A DNA stretch of 64,000 bases from Volvox africanus (GCA_030268105.1 BSDZ01000004.1:801001-865000); one strand, 5' to 3'. Shown: positions 1 to 11,997, counted from the stretch's first letter. The notes: generated by a model not told the origin, from the letters alone. Translations and numbers: made by a program.

Positions 1-119
1 CGCGACGCGTTGCTTGTCACTGAGACCTGCGCGAGCGCGGCTCGCGTCGCGGCATCATTACTCAGCCGTCGCTGCGTGTCAATGCTTTGACGCCGATCCA
101 TGCTGGTCCGCCGGTCCAG

Positions 120-243
120 GAGCGCTCGCCGCGAGTGTGACATTGAGATCGCCGTTACAGGACCTGTCATACTCATTCCCGCCGCCTCCGTGCGGGTGGC
201 GGCCGAGCGGTTGGAAGTTACGCTGAAGCCGTTGCCCCGTAAA
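120..243 (+). CDS. Possible internal/3' exon of a gene entering from the left (unidentified)
   Basis: An open stretch follows a CAG acceptor at 117-119 and runs to an excellent GTGAGT donor after base 243. It encodes about 41 residues that include CDIEIAVTGPVILIP and then an alternating hydrophobic/basic strand. The 'PVILIP' piece recalls beta-strand repeats of VPS13-like lipid-transfer proteins, but this is only an impression. In-frame stops lie to the left and the next exon is not resolved. A TGTAA signal at 491-495 fits a + strand transcript ending there. The coding status is uncertain. Confidence 0.3.
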
Positions 244-490
244 GTGAGTTCGACGGTTTCACGGTCATCACCTATCGATGCTTGATCAATGGTCTTCCGG
301 CGCTTATTCGACAAGGCCGAGGTGTACAGCAACGACGACGCATCTTCACCGGCGTCACAAAAGAGCCGGCGGTAGTCGTCGGGCGTGTACGACATGCATG
401 AGCCGAAGAATGGCACGCAGCCGCTCAAACCCTACCCGGGGAATGTCGGAGATCACGATACGAAAGCATCACGGGAGGTGAAACAAAAAA

Positions 491-495
491 TGTAA
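491..495 (+). promoter_or_regulatory. TGTAA polyadenylation signal (candidate)
   Basis: TGTAA, the volvocine nuclear poly(A) signal, lies in an A-rich context about 250 bases after the candidate exon 120-243. The 244-709 interval shows no other coding signal. It is the short convergent gap between this gene and the 3' end of the minus-strand monooxygenase. Confidence 0.35.
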
Positions 496-709
496 CAAAA
501 TAAAGATAATCAGACGTCGGATGCGAAAATCGGCCGAGGCGGCTGCAAAGCACGTTCCTCAGATCCCCCTCCCCACACCGGCTGTTGAGAGCCGTTGAAA
601 CCCGCTACCGGGAAAATACCCACCGGCACCAGCTCCATTTTCCACCACCAGAAATTTGAACAGGAAAACACACACGCACACACCCTTTCCTCCTACTTAG
701 CTCCCACCC

Positions 710-3700
710 TCACACCTTCGTCTTAACGTTTACGGGCGCCACCCCCATGTCGTTGAGCAGCTGGTCGTGATAAGGCCCCGCATACCACTGCACCAGGCTC
801 CCTCGGTTGTGCTGTGGCGGAAAGGCGCGCCGCCGCCACCTGCTCACGGACGCACAGACACATAGACACATAAAGTGCTTTGGTGGCCTCGCCACAGGGT
901 AATCGAACGCCCTGCATCTGCTGCGCTTATTAGCCTTTACTTGGTTAAGTGTGAGGGAGGGAGGGATGGAGGGGCTTGGGGGCTCAGGGCGCGGGGAGAG
1001 GTCTCCCGATTTGGTTGGGGCAGTGGAGTGTAGCCGCCCCTGGAGGAGTGGGGTGTAGCCGCCCCTGGCCCGCATCAGGCCCTAATGGATACTTGCTAAC
1101 ATACACACAGAGAGACACACGGACATGCCACTGACATACACACACACACACACCTTGCGGACTTACAACAGTTCGCAGACCCCATCCACTCCCCACCTGC
1201 GCTGCTGCAGTACATCCATCCTCATGTCTCGGAGCCCCGGCAGCTGCAACCGCCCACTAGCCAGCTCTGCCACCCAGACCGCCTGAAGACTGGCGGTTAG
1301 CCAGCTGTACGGCGAGGTGGTTTGACAGCCCAGGAACGCCAGGGAGGGTACCGCTGGGGGCACCAGGCCGCGGTACAAGTGAAGACCGTCTTTCCGTATT
1401 CCCAGAGAAGACTGACGGACGAAGAGTGGGAGGGGGAGGGGGAGGGGGAGGGATAGGGGGAGGGGGAGGGGGAGGGGGGAAAGGCAAGAACACAAAAACG
1501 GGAGTCGGAAGGGCAGGTAGCCGTCGTACACTCTAACGAGTAAAGAGGCTTAAACGATGCGAGGTCTTTGGCGAGGTCGTTGATGACCCCCGCCAGAGGA
1601 TGAGAACGTCCAAAGTGCGCAATGTATTATTATCATTATTATTGTCATTAATTTATTAATTATTATTAATTTATCTTTTGGGGGGAAGTAAAGCGCCCGG
1701 TCCCTCCCAACCCCTGAGTCATGCTGTGTTTCCTCCCCCCCCCGCCCCCAGCACTGCGGCCTGCATGTGTCAATCATTTTCAACAGCGCTGTGAGCATGA
1801 GTTCGGATTTGGCCCCTGGGGAGGGGGTTTCGGAGCTCACGCCTACCTGAAGCTCCGGGTCAAAAACCGCGTAATTGCGGGTGTACGGCGAGCAGTGTAC
1901 GAGCACGGTAGCGTGTAGGCTAGTTTGGTCGTCGAGAATGACGCAGTCAGCCCCCAAGCGGTCAATGCCACCTAAGGAGCAGCGGGAGGAGGGAGGCAGA
2001 TGGAAGGCGAGGACTAAACGAGGACTAACCGTGACGATGAGGATGATGGCTGACGTCGTCCAAAGTAGGGAAAGTGGAAAAGAGCCGTGATGCAAACTAG
2101 GTAGTCGCCAAGGCCGCGAATTAAAGCTGTTAAATGAAGAAGAGACACCGTAACTATGTATACTATCGGCCGTACTGCTGGCGGCGAAGTGAACGACGTG
2201 TTGAGTCCGAGGTGGAGCTGACCTGACCGCCGTCCCTGGCACTGGAGCTGCCGCCGTCGCTAGCACTGGAGCTGCCGCTGCCGCTGCCGCTGACAACGCG
2301 TGGTCCTCCCGTAGAAAAAACCCACATGCGCCTGAACCCAACCAACCCATCCACCCAACCCGGCCAGCTTGAAGCGCGCGCGCGTACCAACCGAGCCAAG
2401 CGCAGTTCCGCGAACCCACTGACCTGGGACAGCGGCGGCGGAAGCAGTCGTGATGGCAAGTGGACGTGCGCGTGCGAGAGGGACGAGAAGAGTAAGCGCA
2501 AGAAAAAGATGGCGCTAGAGAACCGGTCCAAGGCAGTTAAAGCAGGGCTAAGGAGCCATGCATCCGGGGAAAATGGTGCCGCAGAGGTTTGCCGTAAACG
2601 AGGAAGAAGTGAAGGAATAGCCAGGAAGCGAGGAATTAAGTTTGGAAGAAGTATGGGGGACTTGTATGTCGGGGAACGACAGGACGACAGTCGAAGGGTA
2701 CGGCATGGGCATGCGGGAATGGAAAAAGAAAACCGGAAAGGGCGTTGAGCGGCACAGTTGTGAAAAGGAGCAAAAGCGGGGCACAGATTGAGACGGGGGT
2801 CACGGGGTCGTAGGAAAAAAGAAGGATGAAGAGAGGTAAGGAACGAGGGGAGCACCGGGCGGAAGGGGAGGAGAGGGAGCAGGGTGAAGAAGGGGAGGAG
2901 GGTGAGGAGGGTGAAGAGGGTGAGGAGGGGGAGGAGGGGGAGCAGGGGGAGGGGGAGGAGGTGTGCTGACAGCTATCATGAAAGGCACACCATCACGGAA
3001 ATTATAATTAGAGGCTATTTGTGAGATTCTATATTCAGTACTTTATCAATTAAAAAAATGAAAAACAATAAGAACTAATAACAATAAGATCTTTGTCTGT
3101 TCAGAAAGTGTTTAATGCTAAACCTTCATCGTCGGCACGAAGATCTGGCGGGAAAGGCAGCGGGAAAGGTAGACACAGCTGACAATGTCGTCACAGCCAC
3201 AATCCCCAGGACATGGCAGGTGCACGAAACCCACAGCAAGTATGCAATTACCTCGTACAAGTCGTACGGACGTTCCCTGGAGCATTCCTACCCAGTTGTC
3301 CTGATCGGGGCTGGCCTGCGTGTCCGGGACGTGTGTGTGTATGTGTAGTAAAAGCTGAAGGCCCCCTGCTCCAGGGATACCTAAGAAAATCCCAAGTACG
3401 AAATCCCCGTCCCCATCAGAGACACAGGTTCTTTTATGTTGGGGTACGGCGCATTCCCCCGATGACCCGGGGGGTGGGGTCGCGGGGGTTGCAGATAAGC
3501 GGAAGAAGGGGTGATACACCCACACACACCCAACCGGCCGGTGCTGCAACTATCTCTTCTCCCCACACACACCCTCAACCCGGATTTGTACACGTATATG
3601 TACGAACATACACTTAAACATACAGGTATACATAAAACGTACACGCAAATCAAATTTCGTTGTCCTAAACGGTAAATCTGTCCTGCTTGCTTGTAGTAAA

Positions 3701-6700
3701 AACACACAGCCCACAAGGTGAACTCGTTCGTTGTCGTCAAAAAACCCCCAACTGCCCCTCTTCTCTCTCCGACCGGACCGAACTCACTTGCGAGCTGTAA
3801 AACATGTCCCGCATGACGTTCAATGGCGGACGCGTCGGCTCCTCAACACCGTACTTCCGTACCAAACGCCGCTGCAACCGCCACCAGAACAATCGCCGCA
3901 GCGGCGCAAACATGGAACTCAATGCACGCGTCGCGCCCCCGGACGTGTAGTACGGCGGGAAGAGCATCATCGGCAGGCAGCGGCTGTAAACCAGGTGAGG
4001 CAGGGGTTGGCCGAGCAGCTTCGAAGGGAGGGGCCAATGGGGCTGCGAGGGGCGGGATAGTCACGTGGCGGGCAGTAAGAGCGCGTGTCATGTGTGTCTG
4101 TGTCTGTATCTGTGTATCTGTATGTATGTGTGTATTTGTCTGTGTGTCTGTGTCTGTGTCTGTGTCTGTGTGTATGTATCCGTGTATCTGTGTGTATGTG
4201 TGTATGCGCAATTAAACCCGAAAATCCAAAACCCCGGAATATAGGACTTCTCCTACATTTGATGGGGAAGGGATGAGAAATTGAGCAAGAGACGGCAAGG
4301 CTGCGACGGGGTTCAGCGCAACAATTAAACATTGCTCCTTCCTGTCGTATTACTTCATTCGGGTTCGGGGTTCTGGAGCTGTCAAAACCCCATCTCCATG
4401 CGGGACGTCTCCGGCATGATTTAAGCCTCAATCCAAAATCCATATGCAGTACCGATACGCAGACAGACAGACACACACACAAACAGACAGGTAGACACGC
4501 AGTCAGGTCTGGTTCCACAGATGAAGAGACAGACAGACAGACAGATCGGGCTTGGCAGGTTGGCAAACCAACGAACGCACGTTCACACCTGACGGTACAG
4601 AAGTGTAACGCTCGCCGCGCCCCCGTCCACCGCCCGGCGAGCGCACTCCACTGCCGTACGGTCATCGCCCGCCACCACCACATGCTGCCCCGAAACCACC
4701 GAGGCGGGGTCACGAAGCTCCGTCAGATCTTGGGCATGGCAGTGCAGCCCAACGAACTCCGCCGCGCCCTGGGAGCGGCGCACAAACCGACAAACCGACA
4801 GATACCGTCAGATACGTTTCTGCCGCTCTGGTATTCCTTGGGTGCCGTGGGTCGGTGGGTCGGTGGGTATATGACTCTCGGCCCCGGGTTCGGAAACAGC
4901 CCCCGTCTCCCCCCCTTCTGGTACTCATGTGTGCGATAATCTCAACACACCTAATCCCGCTCCCCCCTCCCCCGACCTCCTGAGGGCCGCTCTGTTTGCT
5001 CAGCTGTACCCGTCCGCGTGCTCTTGCCAGAGCCACCCCCCTCGACGCCCCACCTCACCCACGCCCCCACCTTGAGTTGTGGAATTGTTGGGCTGAGACA
5101 TGCCCCGGCTGAAACGATGAGGAAGTCCGAAGTGAGGCGGTGTAGGCGCTGCGGATCTAGAAGGTCGGAGCACACCAAACACCACCGACCGTCCTCGCCC
5201 ACCTTGAGGAGGTGTGGTTATGTATCAGGGAGGGGAGGGGGGGGTACGGCGGGGGAGGAGGTCAGGGGAAAGGAGTGAGTGAGTGCAAGGACACCAGGAG
5301 CGGCGAGTCGGGGAGGCGAGGAAGGGAGGAATCCAAGAGCTGCGGCGGGAGGGTGGAGCACTCACAAACCAAGCAGGAGATGGGATGAAGTAAACCCTAT
5401 CAATTGCGATGCGGGCCGCAGGGGCCGGAGAGCGTGGAGAAGAGGCGATAGAAGGAGAGACGGGGAGGGAGGCGAATGATTGTGGGTTTCGGATCCCCGA
5501 GGATTTTTCGTTGTTTCCGTTGTTTTCCGTTGTTCCAGGGAGGGGAAAGTGAAAGATGTCATACACGCACACGGCACGCCGGACAGGATTTCATTTATAT
5601 ACGCTGCCTCCGCCCCGGGTATCTCCCCACCAAAGCCATGCTATGCCATGCCCCCAACCCATCCCGATTGGACCGATGGGTCACTCTCGCCGTTCTGTCG
5701 ATGTGGGTCAGTGCGGGCCGGGGGTATCTGTATGCCGAGGGCTCAGCCCCCGGTGGCCCACGCTGAACAGACCCATGGGCAGGTTTGCTACATGTTCAAA
5801 GATCTCCGGTCGAGACGTACAGTAGGGAAACATCTGCGACCCCTGGGTCCCCCAGGCGGCGCGGCCCCGCAATGAGTTTGGCAGAGCGGATCGGCGGACG
5901 GAGGCTCATAGGCAAACGGATGAACATATAGATAAGGCCGTTGCATCGCCCTTGCTGCTGCCCCAATACTTGCGGCAGCAGCAAGGGCGACTTCTTGAAA
6001 CGCTTACACCTCCACCTCCACTACACCGTTGTCGCGACATCTGTGCTATTCCGCTCTTTCCTTATATCATCCACCACCATGGCTGCTGCTCTTTCTGCTC
6101 CTGCCGCAGCACCCCCGCCTCGGCCTTCGGCATCGCCACCTCTGCGCTAGCTGCTGAGAGCCCTTTGCTACAGCCGGCTTCTGCTCCTTGTGCTGCCGGT
6201 GCGGCTGCAGCAGCTGCTGTTGCTCTTGTCCTAGCTACCGTTGCACTGCATCCCGCTGCAGCGTCATGTCGGCCCCAGTCCTCCTTCCTTTTCCAGAGCA
6301 GCACTGGTAGCAGCGGAGGCAGCGGCAATCCTCCCAGCAGATGGGGCCCGCAGCCGTATGACACTCCCAGCCGCCCAAACGCCGAACCGCCAATCCTGGA
6401 CTTATCCGTTACAGCCGACCAAGCGATCATACACCGCAGCCCTCACCGCTGATCCCCGTTCCTCGACGCCAGGCCCCTGCCCCCCTTCCCCTGCCCCCTT
6501 CCCCTGCCCCTTCCCCATGCCCCCTTCCCCTGCCCCCTTCCCCTGCCCCCTTCCCCATGCCCCCTTCCCCTGCCCCCTTCCCCATGCCCCCTGCCCCTGC
6601 CCCCCTTCCCCTGCCCCCTTCCCCATGCCCCCTCCCCCTGCCCCCTTCCCCTGCCTCCCTTCCCCTGCCCCTGCCCCTGCCCCCCTTCCCCTGCCCCCTT

Positions 6701-8114
6701 CCCCTGCCCCCTTCCCCTGCCCCCTTCCCCATGCCCCCTTCCCCTGCCCCCTTCCCCTGCCCCCTTCCCCATGCCCCCTTCCCCTGCCCCCTTCCCCATG
6801 CCCCCCCCTTCATCGCCATCACCTCGGGGCTCAAGCGCTTCACCCATCCACACCCAGGCCCGACTCCCCACCGCCCACCGCCAACCCACCCAATTGTCCT
6901 TAGTCAACCACTTGCGATGCAAAGTGGTCAACTTCTACATAGCTGTCGACTCCACGACACCGCAAGACGCATCAGGGCCAGGCGTCCAACATCCCTCGTC
7001 ACTCCTCTTCGGCCTTCCCCCTCCCGCATGTGGCCCCGTCCTGAAGGGGATCTTTGCTGCCTTGTATAACTGGGCCGTATAACCACACCAGCTCAACGAA
7101 CCCTACAAACCCTAACAGCCTATTAGCCTTAGAAAATTAGAAGATGCTGCACACATCGTGGTACGTGTTGCTAAAACCCACTGCCCCTGCCCTGCCAGCC
7201 GACCCCGCCCGGACCTGAGCGTGTTCCAGCTTGCATGAGAAAATGATGTGTTGGCGCAGCTTAAAGTGTTCCACATAAGCGAGCAGATAGCGGTGAAGGT
7301 CATCCGGGCCGACTCCGGTGGGCGGCCGGAACTCCGGAAGGTTGATGAGAGCCGCGAGATCTGCAGGAGGGAGTAGAGGAGGTGAGTGGAGGAGAGAGCG
7401 AACGGGACGAAGTGAGCGCCGCCACTGGCGCGGGGAGGGCATGAGGCAGGGGAGAGGCGGGGAAAGAGAAAGCATGGTCTAGACAGGGCAAGATCGGGCG
7501 GAGAGGGTGAAGAGGTTGCGACCGGCTGCAGGTGGCGGTGAGCTTGAGGGAAAGAAGTGTCTATGGAAGGGTGGAGTGCGTAAGAGCAGGGTAAATGAGA
7601 ACGAGGGCGACATGGGGAAGGCTGACCTTGGGGTAAGGGGGAAATTGAATTGCGCGTTCGGTTGGAGGATCCCCAAATCCCAAGCACCGTACGGCCCCCC
7701 GTAAGCTTCGCTGTAGACCCATAAGCACCGAGACATTGACATAACGCCTAATGCCAGTACTGTTCTTCAAGGGTCCTGTGAGGATTGATTTGATCTGTTC
7801 TGAAAGCAGCAGAGATTGGTGGAGCCGAGACCTGAGATGCCGGAGTTGCATGCCTGAGATTAGCTGGCTTTCGGGTCTGCAAAATCTGCCAAGTGCCACC
7901 GCCCAGGGTTCTTACCAGGGTACTTGTTTATTAAATCGACTGAGAAGCGTTTGCTCGCAGAGCCTAGGAACAGGTCCGGTGCTGCCTCGACCACGACGAC
8001 ACTCACACCAGCTTCCAACAGGGCACGTGCGCAAACCAATCCTGTGACTCCAGCTCCAACAACGACACTGCTTATGGCTGAGCGAGGCGGGGACGGTCTC
8101 GTTGCGCCGTCCAT
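710..8114 (-). CDS. Flavin-containing monooxygenase-like protein (FMO family), 9 exons
   Basis: Predicted FAD/NAD(P)H-dependent oxygenase of 473 aa. Exons (minus strand): 8114-7916, 7360-7215, 5202-5071, 4768-4589, 4018-3788, 3315-3252, 1971-1847, 1411-1197, 839-710. All phases join, and the sum is 474 codons including the stop. The N-terminus carries the FAD Rossmann motif VVVGAGVTG (about residues 17-25). Exon 3 has W-x-x-x-C-x-D then DFLIVSAGA, the FMO linker before the second Rossmann fold. Exon 4 has [14 protein letters not shown] and then SVTLLYRQ. Exon 7 has [11 protein letters not shown], and exon 8 has [17 protein letters not shown], typical of the FMO C-terminal half. The protein ends [10 protein letters not shown] plus a short tail. 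The NADPH motif is degenerate (G-x-G-x-x-G not kept), and the usual ATGY is replaced by CSPY. The least certain boundaries are the exon 2 donor (GTCCGG) and the exon 5 acceptor (alternative after 4041-3995 region). The ATG at 8114 was chosen because it lies just before the Rossmann fold; another in-frame start at 8150 is possible. Substrate unknown. Confidence 0.85.
1427..1481. repeat. GGGAGG-type G-rich tract (polypyrimidine tract on the minus strand)
   Basis: GGGAGG/GGGGGA repeats. On the transcribed minus strand this is a C/T-only run directly before the acceptor of FMO exon 8 (exon starts at 1411), so it can act as that intron's polypyrimidine tract. Confidence 0.8.
2861..2961. repeat. 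GGA/GGGGAG purine-rich low-complexity tract
   Basis: About 100 bases of almost pure purine (GGAGGAGGGTGAGG-like units) inside the FMO intron between 3251 and 1972. No coding frame across it is supported by domain similarity. Confidence 0.8.
4085..4207. repeat. TGTGTCTG/TGTATG microsatellite
   Basis: Imperfect TG-rich array (TGTCTGTG, TGTATG units) inside the FMO intron between exons 4 and 5. Reading frames through it are artefacts of the repeat. Confidence 0.85.
5946..5990. repeat. 17-bp perfect inverted repeat (hairpin, 11-nt loop)
   Basis: The left arm 5946-5962 is the exact reverse complement of the right arm 5974-5990, and the loop is 5963-5973. It lies inside FMO intron 2 and includes GCTGCTGCC/GGCAGCAGC. 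It could be a small inverted-repeat element remnant or a structured intronic RNA. Confidence 0.85.
6474..6808. repeat. C-rich minisatellite (CCCCTTCCCCTGCCC-like units)
   Basis: About 335 bases of tandem 12-18-base units built from CCCCTTCCCC, TGCCCC and CATGCCCC blocks, wholly inside FMO intron 2. On the transcribed minus strand it reads as GGGGAAGGGGCA repeats, which can form G-quadruplexes. The long Pro/Ala or Gly/Lys frames over it are repeat artefacts. Confidence 0.9.
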
Positions 8115-9615
8115 TAAGCGCACTGTACTTGGTCTTCCGCAGCATTTCACGAAAATTGATCAAAAAGCTCTTTAAAAGTAATGGCAAGCAAGTGCTCTTG
8201 AAAAACGGTAGCGAGCGGGAATAACAGTCCCATCCTTGCTGTGTAGTACTTAAAGCAGCGTCAAATCAATGGAATCTTAAGCCGAATCCTGTGCTAAGCT
8301 CAGCAAAACATTTTCGCCACTTGGAAAAGAGCTGTAGGATCGTACGTTTTCGTCAGGCAACCCGCAACTCCTTAACCATAATATTATTATTTGGGACAAG
8401 ATCAATTATCATTCGATAGTGCCTCCAAGATTGTGATGGCATGACATCCGGGAGAGCTCACGACGAGTTACATCAAGGCTATTTAATGGGTCGGGTTCTC
8501 TGGTGTGCTTTATTGTTACAACTTAGAAACCATATTGAGCCTTACAATTTTGGGGGTAGGATTTTGCTAGGGCATGGAACCCGCGGATACGGTTATGGAG
8601 ACTAGCTGGGCCAACAGTTGGAGGTTACGTGGATAAAATACAATGTGTCAATAACACAGTTTTTCACTTGTGTCACGGAATACTTTGTACAAGAATTATC
8701 CATCTCACCTAATTGCGATACCTGGCATTCTTCGTGCTTGATGAGCTGAAAAACGTGTCAACGTCAGAGACACAACTTGAAAACGCACATTGGATTTTAT
8801 GATGAACTGTAAGCTCAAGTAAGCCCATAATAGCTTCTGACATTCATTTTAGCTTGATCATATGATACATCTATCGCCCTAAGAAGCGATTTGGTTTTTG
8901 AAGGAATGTGCAAGGTTATATTAACATGGTAAGATAGATCCATGGAGTTTGAGGATGTGGTAATATTTTTGGGTGTTCGACGGGGCCTTGGCTACCGCGA
9001 TCAGCCAGATCGCAATCAGAGCCTGGCCCACCTTCCTACTAATGCTGTTAGAACGAAAAGTTCCTTACATCTTATCACAATGTCATGGATAAAGTACTCG
9101 TCCAATCTATTAATCCCTGCTAGTGAGCCAGTATGGTCCTCCCTTGCCTAAATCCGCCAACAAGATTTCAAGCTGAAAGGTGTCAATTCCTGATTGCCCT
9201 CTCCATACTATGTAAAACAACTTGATCTGACACATGCCTGTTTTCATAATGTGCATCGGTTCTGCGTGAGAGCCATCGCCATGAGATTGTAGTAGCCCTT
9301 TGATTTGGCAATCTGTCAGGGATAAATGCCCTTTTCATATTACGCATGTCTAAAGACAAATTACGCTTCATACTGACCTGTCATTGCTTTGCAAGTTGAC
9401 TAGTTGCCGACAGAGAACATGTTATTTAACGTAGCGAGGCCGGATTACTTTTGTAAATTACTTCTCATAAGCGGGCACAGCTTCATGCGCTGATAGAAAG
9501 GCAAAAGCGCCGCAGTACCGCAATCAAACATACGGGCTATCCCCCAAGCAGAAGAGCATCACCATGACGCAATTGCGACGAAACGATGTAAGCTGATACC
9601 TCAGGTTTAATTATC
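8115..9615. other. Intergenic region between divergent genes
   Basis: This 1.5-kb stretch lies between the FMO start (minus) and the glycosyltransferase-like gene (plus). It is more AT-rich than the flanking exons. I see no convincing coding exon, repeat or RNA gene; it should hold both promoters. Confidence 0.6.
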
Positions 9616-11268
9616 ATGAAGATGCTCTTGACACTGAACAAGCCGCAGCTGTTGCACACAATGACGGCAACTTGGAACTCGCCGAAGCTCAGTGCCACAC
9701 CACAGTTCCGGATGCTCCTCCTTCAACTGATGTTCGCGTCCTGTGGCATCAGTTTGGCCCAGGCCGCGGTCGTCAACAATGCTGCAGAATTTTCCTCCTC
9801 CGCCGGTGTATCCCCGACCACATCAGCTCTTTCTGCACCCATTCCCAAGCCCGCCAACTTAACCAGCTGCCCCAACCTCCGAATCGGTATCATCAACGGT
9901 GTCCCTTACCACTATGAAGTCGTCGCTGGTCTAATGCACACTTTCCGTCCTTACTCGAAGCGTACTGACATGTACCTTAACCGCTACATGCGCTCTGCCA
10001 ACGGGGACGGCTCCTGGGACATCCTTCGGCGTTCCCGAATCAATTTCCGCCTGATCACCCGCACATTGCTTACCTCCATCTCCCGTGAAAAGCCCTTCTA
10101 CGATCTCCTCATCTTGGTCAGTCCCGATTACGAACTAGATGCCAATGAAGAGCTCCTGCGCCATATCCGGCGCCGCGTCACAGTGGCCATCGTGCACAAC
10201 AGCGACTTTAACGATACTCAACGCCTCATCCGTGTCGCGGAGAGTGGCGGCAGCAGCGCGCAGCTGGTGACACTGTCGCCACACACCGCGACCTCACTGG
10301 CGGCCGCGACTGGCCGGGCGGTGGAGTGGGTCCTGCCCGTGTACCCGTTCCGCCCCAGCACCAATTGCCTGCAAGCCACGGAGGTGGACCTGCTGGGCAT
10401 GTGCCTGCGGGGCTTCGCCATCCAGGTGCGTACGTGTGTGTGCGTATGTGTGTGTGTGTGTGCATGCGTGCATGTGTATGTGTGTGTGTGTATGTGCGCA
10501 CGTGCGCACGCATGGGCACAGGGCAAACAAGATAACAGGCACACATCTGCGCAAACGCAAAGAATTTAACCAATTCAGCTATCCATGCATCTTTCTTTCT
10601 CTACCTTACTTTTACTTTTCTTCCTTACCCCTCTCCCTTCACCCCTCTCTCTTCACCCCTCTCCCTCTCTCTCTCACCCTTCATAGGGCAAGTTCTCCAA
10701 CCAGCGCCGCAACTACAGCTCGCTCTGGAAGCAAATGGAGGCGCGACGTGAGGAGCTCACCAGCGGATACGCGAAGGCGCTCTTCCGAATCAACTTATTG
10801 GGGAAGGGCCAGGAGGACCGCCTGGGTCTGCCACAGGAGTTGGAGCCACTTGTAAATGTGCACCGCCGATTGCGGTATCTTGGTTTCTTCGAACAGCTAC
10901 ACCACAGTTTTGCAATTTTGCCGTTGCTCGCGGGGCCCCGGTACCTCACCCACAAGTTCTCGTCCTCTGTCCTTTCTGCGCTCATTTCCGGAACGCCGCT
11001 GATCGTTGACCAGGCCTTCCTGGCGGCGTACGGCATGGTGAACGAGCAGTGTGTGTACCTTCAGAAGGATGGTGAAACGGAAGTGGACGTAATGCTGCGC
11101 GTGATGGCAACGCAGGCGACTGAGCTCCTGACTGTCCGGCAAGCAATGGTGGAGGCGCGGAAACGCTCCAATGAGCGGGCTGTTCAATATTACGCGCGGA
11201 TACTCACGGAGCTGTGCAGCAAGAGCTCAAACGGGGACAGTGGCGGCGGCAGCGGCGGGGAACAATAA
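9616..11268 (+). CDS. Signal-anchored protein, possibly glycosyltransferase-like, 2 exons
   Basis: Exons 9616-10425 and 10687-11268 (phase 0; donor GTGCGT, acceptor TTCATAG) give 463 aa. The N-terminal 50 residues contain a hydrophobic segment (MLLLQLMFASCGISLAQA), consistent with a signal peptide or type II anchor. The rest looks globular: LRIGIINGVPYHYEV, then SPDYELDANEELL, VTVAIVHNSDF, TLSPHTATSLAAATG, and in exon 2 LINLLGKGQED-like and FAILPLLAGPRYLTHKFSS sequence. The alternation of beta strands ending in small residues, and the late 'KFSSSVLSALISGTPLI' segment, resemble GT-B glycosyltransferases, where such a region binds nucleotide sugar. That is an inference; I do not recognise a named family. 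An in-frame ATG at 9709, directly before the hydrophobic core, is an alternative start. The gene is secure and the function tentative. Confidence 0.8.
10434..10507. repeat. TG microsatellite at the 5' end of the intron
   Basis: A (TG)n/TGCATG-rich tract begins a few bases inside the donor of the 261-nt intron 10426-10686. The 3' half of the same intron is a long CT tract (10590-10685) that serves as polypyrimidine tract. Confidence 0.85.
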
Positions 11269-11992
11269 CATCGGGGTCTGCACTTGACGGCGGGACAGTT
11301 GCTCGGTCCTCCAGGACCACGCAGAGCGGGGGGAGGGGTAACAATGTGGAGCGGCGACGGCGGGAGCCAGCGGCGAACAGACCTGGACACGGAACTTGGA
11401 AAGAGAACGGCGGATGAGCTCAAGCCGCCGCTGGTTGACTGAAACTTCTGCGGAAATCCACCTCCCCGGCTTAGGCAGCGATGGTCCTGGGAAGTCGGAT
11501 GCCGTTTATTAATGTTCACCTGACGCACATGCTGAAGGTTCGAATCCTTGGAATGTGAACAGGTGTGGGATCGAGGGAATGTACTGGACCTTTGGTGGCC
11601 GCCAGGTAAAGCACTGGGCAATGAGCACTCGCTAGGGAGGTACTGGGACTGCGTGGCAGTTGGTGCTTGGTGGGCAGTTTGGAGTTTTAGGGTTTTAGTC
11701 AAAACCAGAGAACAAACTCGCGAGCGCTCTGCAAGTCGGAAGGCGGGCGGTTCCGTATCTTCCTTCAAAGCTGCAAACAGCAAGCCGGGCGAGGGCGAGG
11801 GCCGGGTCCTCTTCTCCCCCTGGCTCGTCCGGGTTATACGGTGACTGCGCGATCTGGTTGGGCATCGTGAAGCGGACGGGTCAGGTCAGGTGGCCACGAA
11901 GGAGAGGGTCCCACCTCCCACGGGATATATGACACAACGCGCAGCAGGGCCATGACAGCCAATGTGGTGGTGGAAATTCGCCTGTCAGGCAA

Positions 11993-11997
11993 TGTAA
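11993..11997 (+). promoter_or_regulatory. TGTAA polyadenylation signal for the 9616-11268 gene
   Basis: First TGTAA noted downstream of the stop at 11268, implying a 3'UTR of about 730 nt. Bases 11269-12000 hold no other supported gene. A TTTTAGGGTTTTAG stretch at about 11683-11696 resembles one and a half telomere repeats. Confidence 0.5.

Noticed and set aside
1550..2419. 289-residue minus-strand frame as a single gene
   Set aside because: Only 1971-1847 within it matches the FMO family, flanked by proper splice sites; the remainder is low-complexity intron sequence.
6402..6931. Long overlapping frames (Pro/Ala on plus, Gly/Lys on minus)
   Set aside because: Produced by the C-rich minisatellite; open in several frames at once and lying inside an FMO intron.
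11500..11560. GGTTCGAATCC T-arm-like sequence suggesting a tRNA near 11537
   Set aside because: No matching acceptor stem, D-arm or anticodon stem could be paired at the right spacing.
11683..11696. TTTTAGGGTTTTAG, resembling the volvocine telomere repeat
   Set aside because: Less than two units; expected by chance in 64 kb and no array follows. A similar short match occurs at about 51684.
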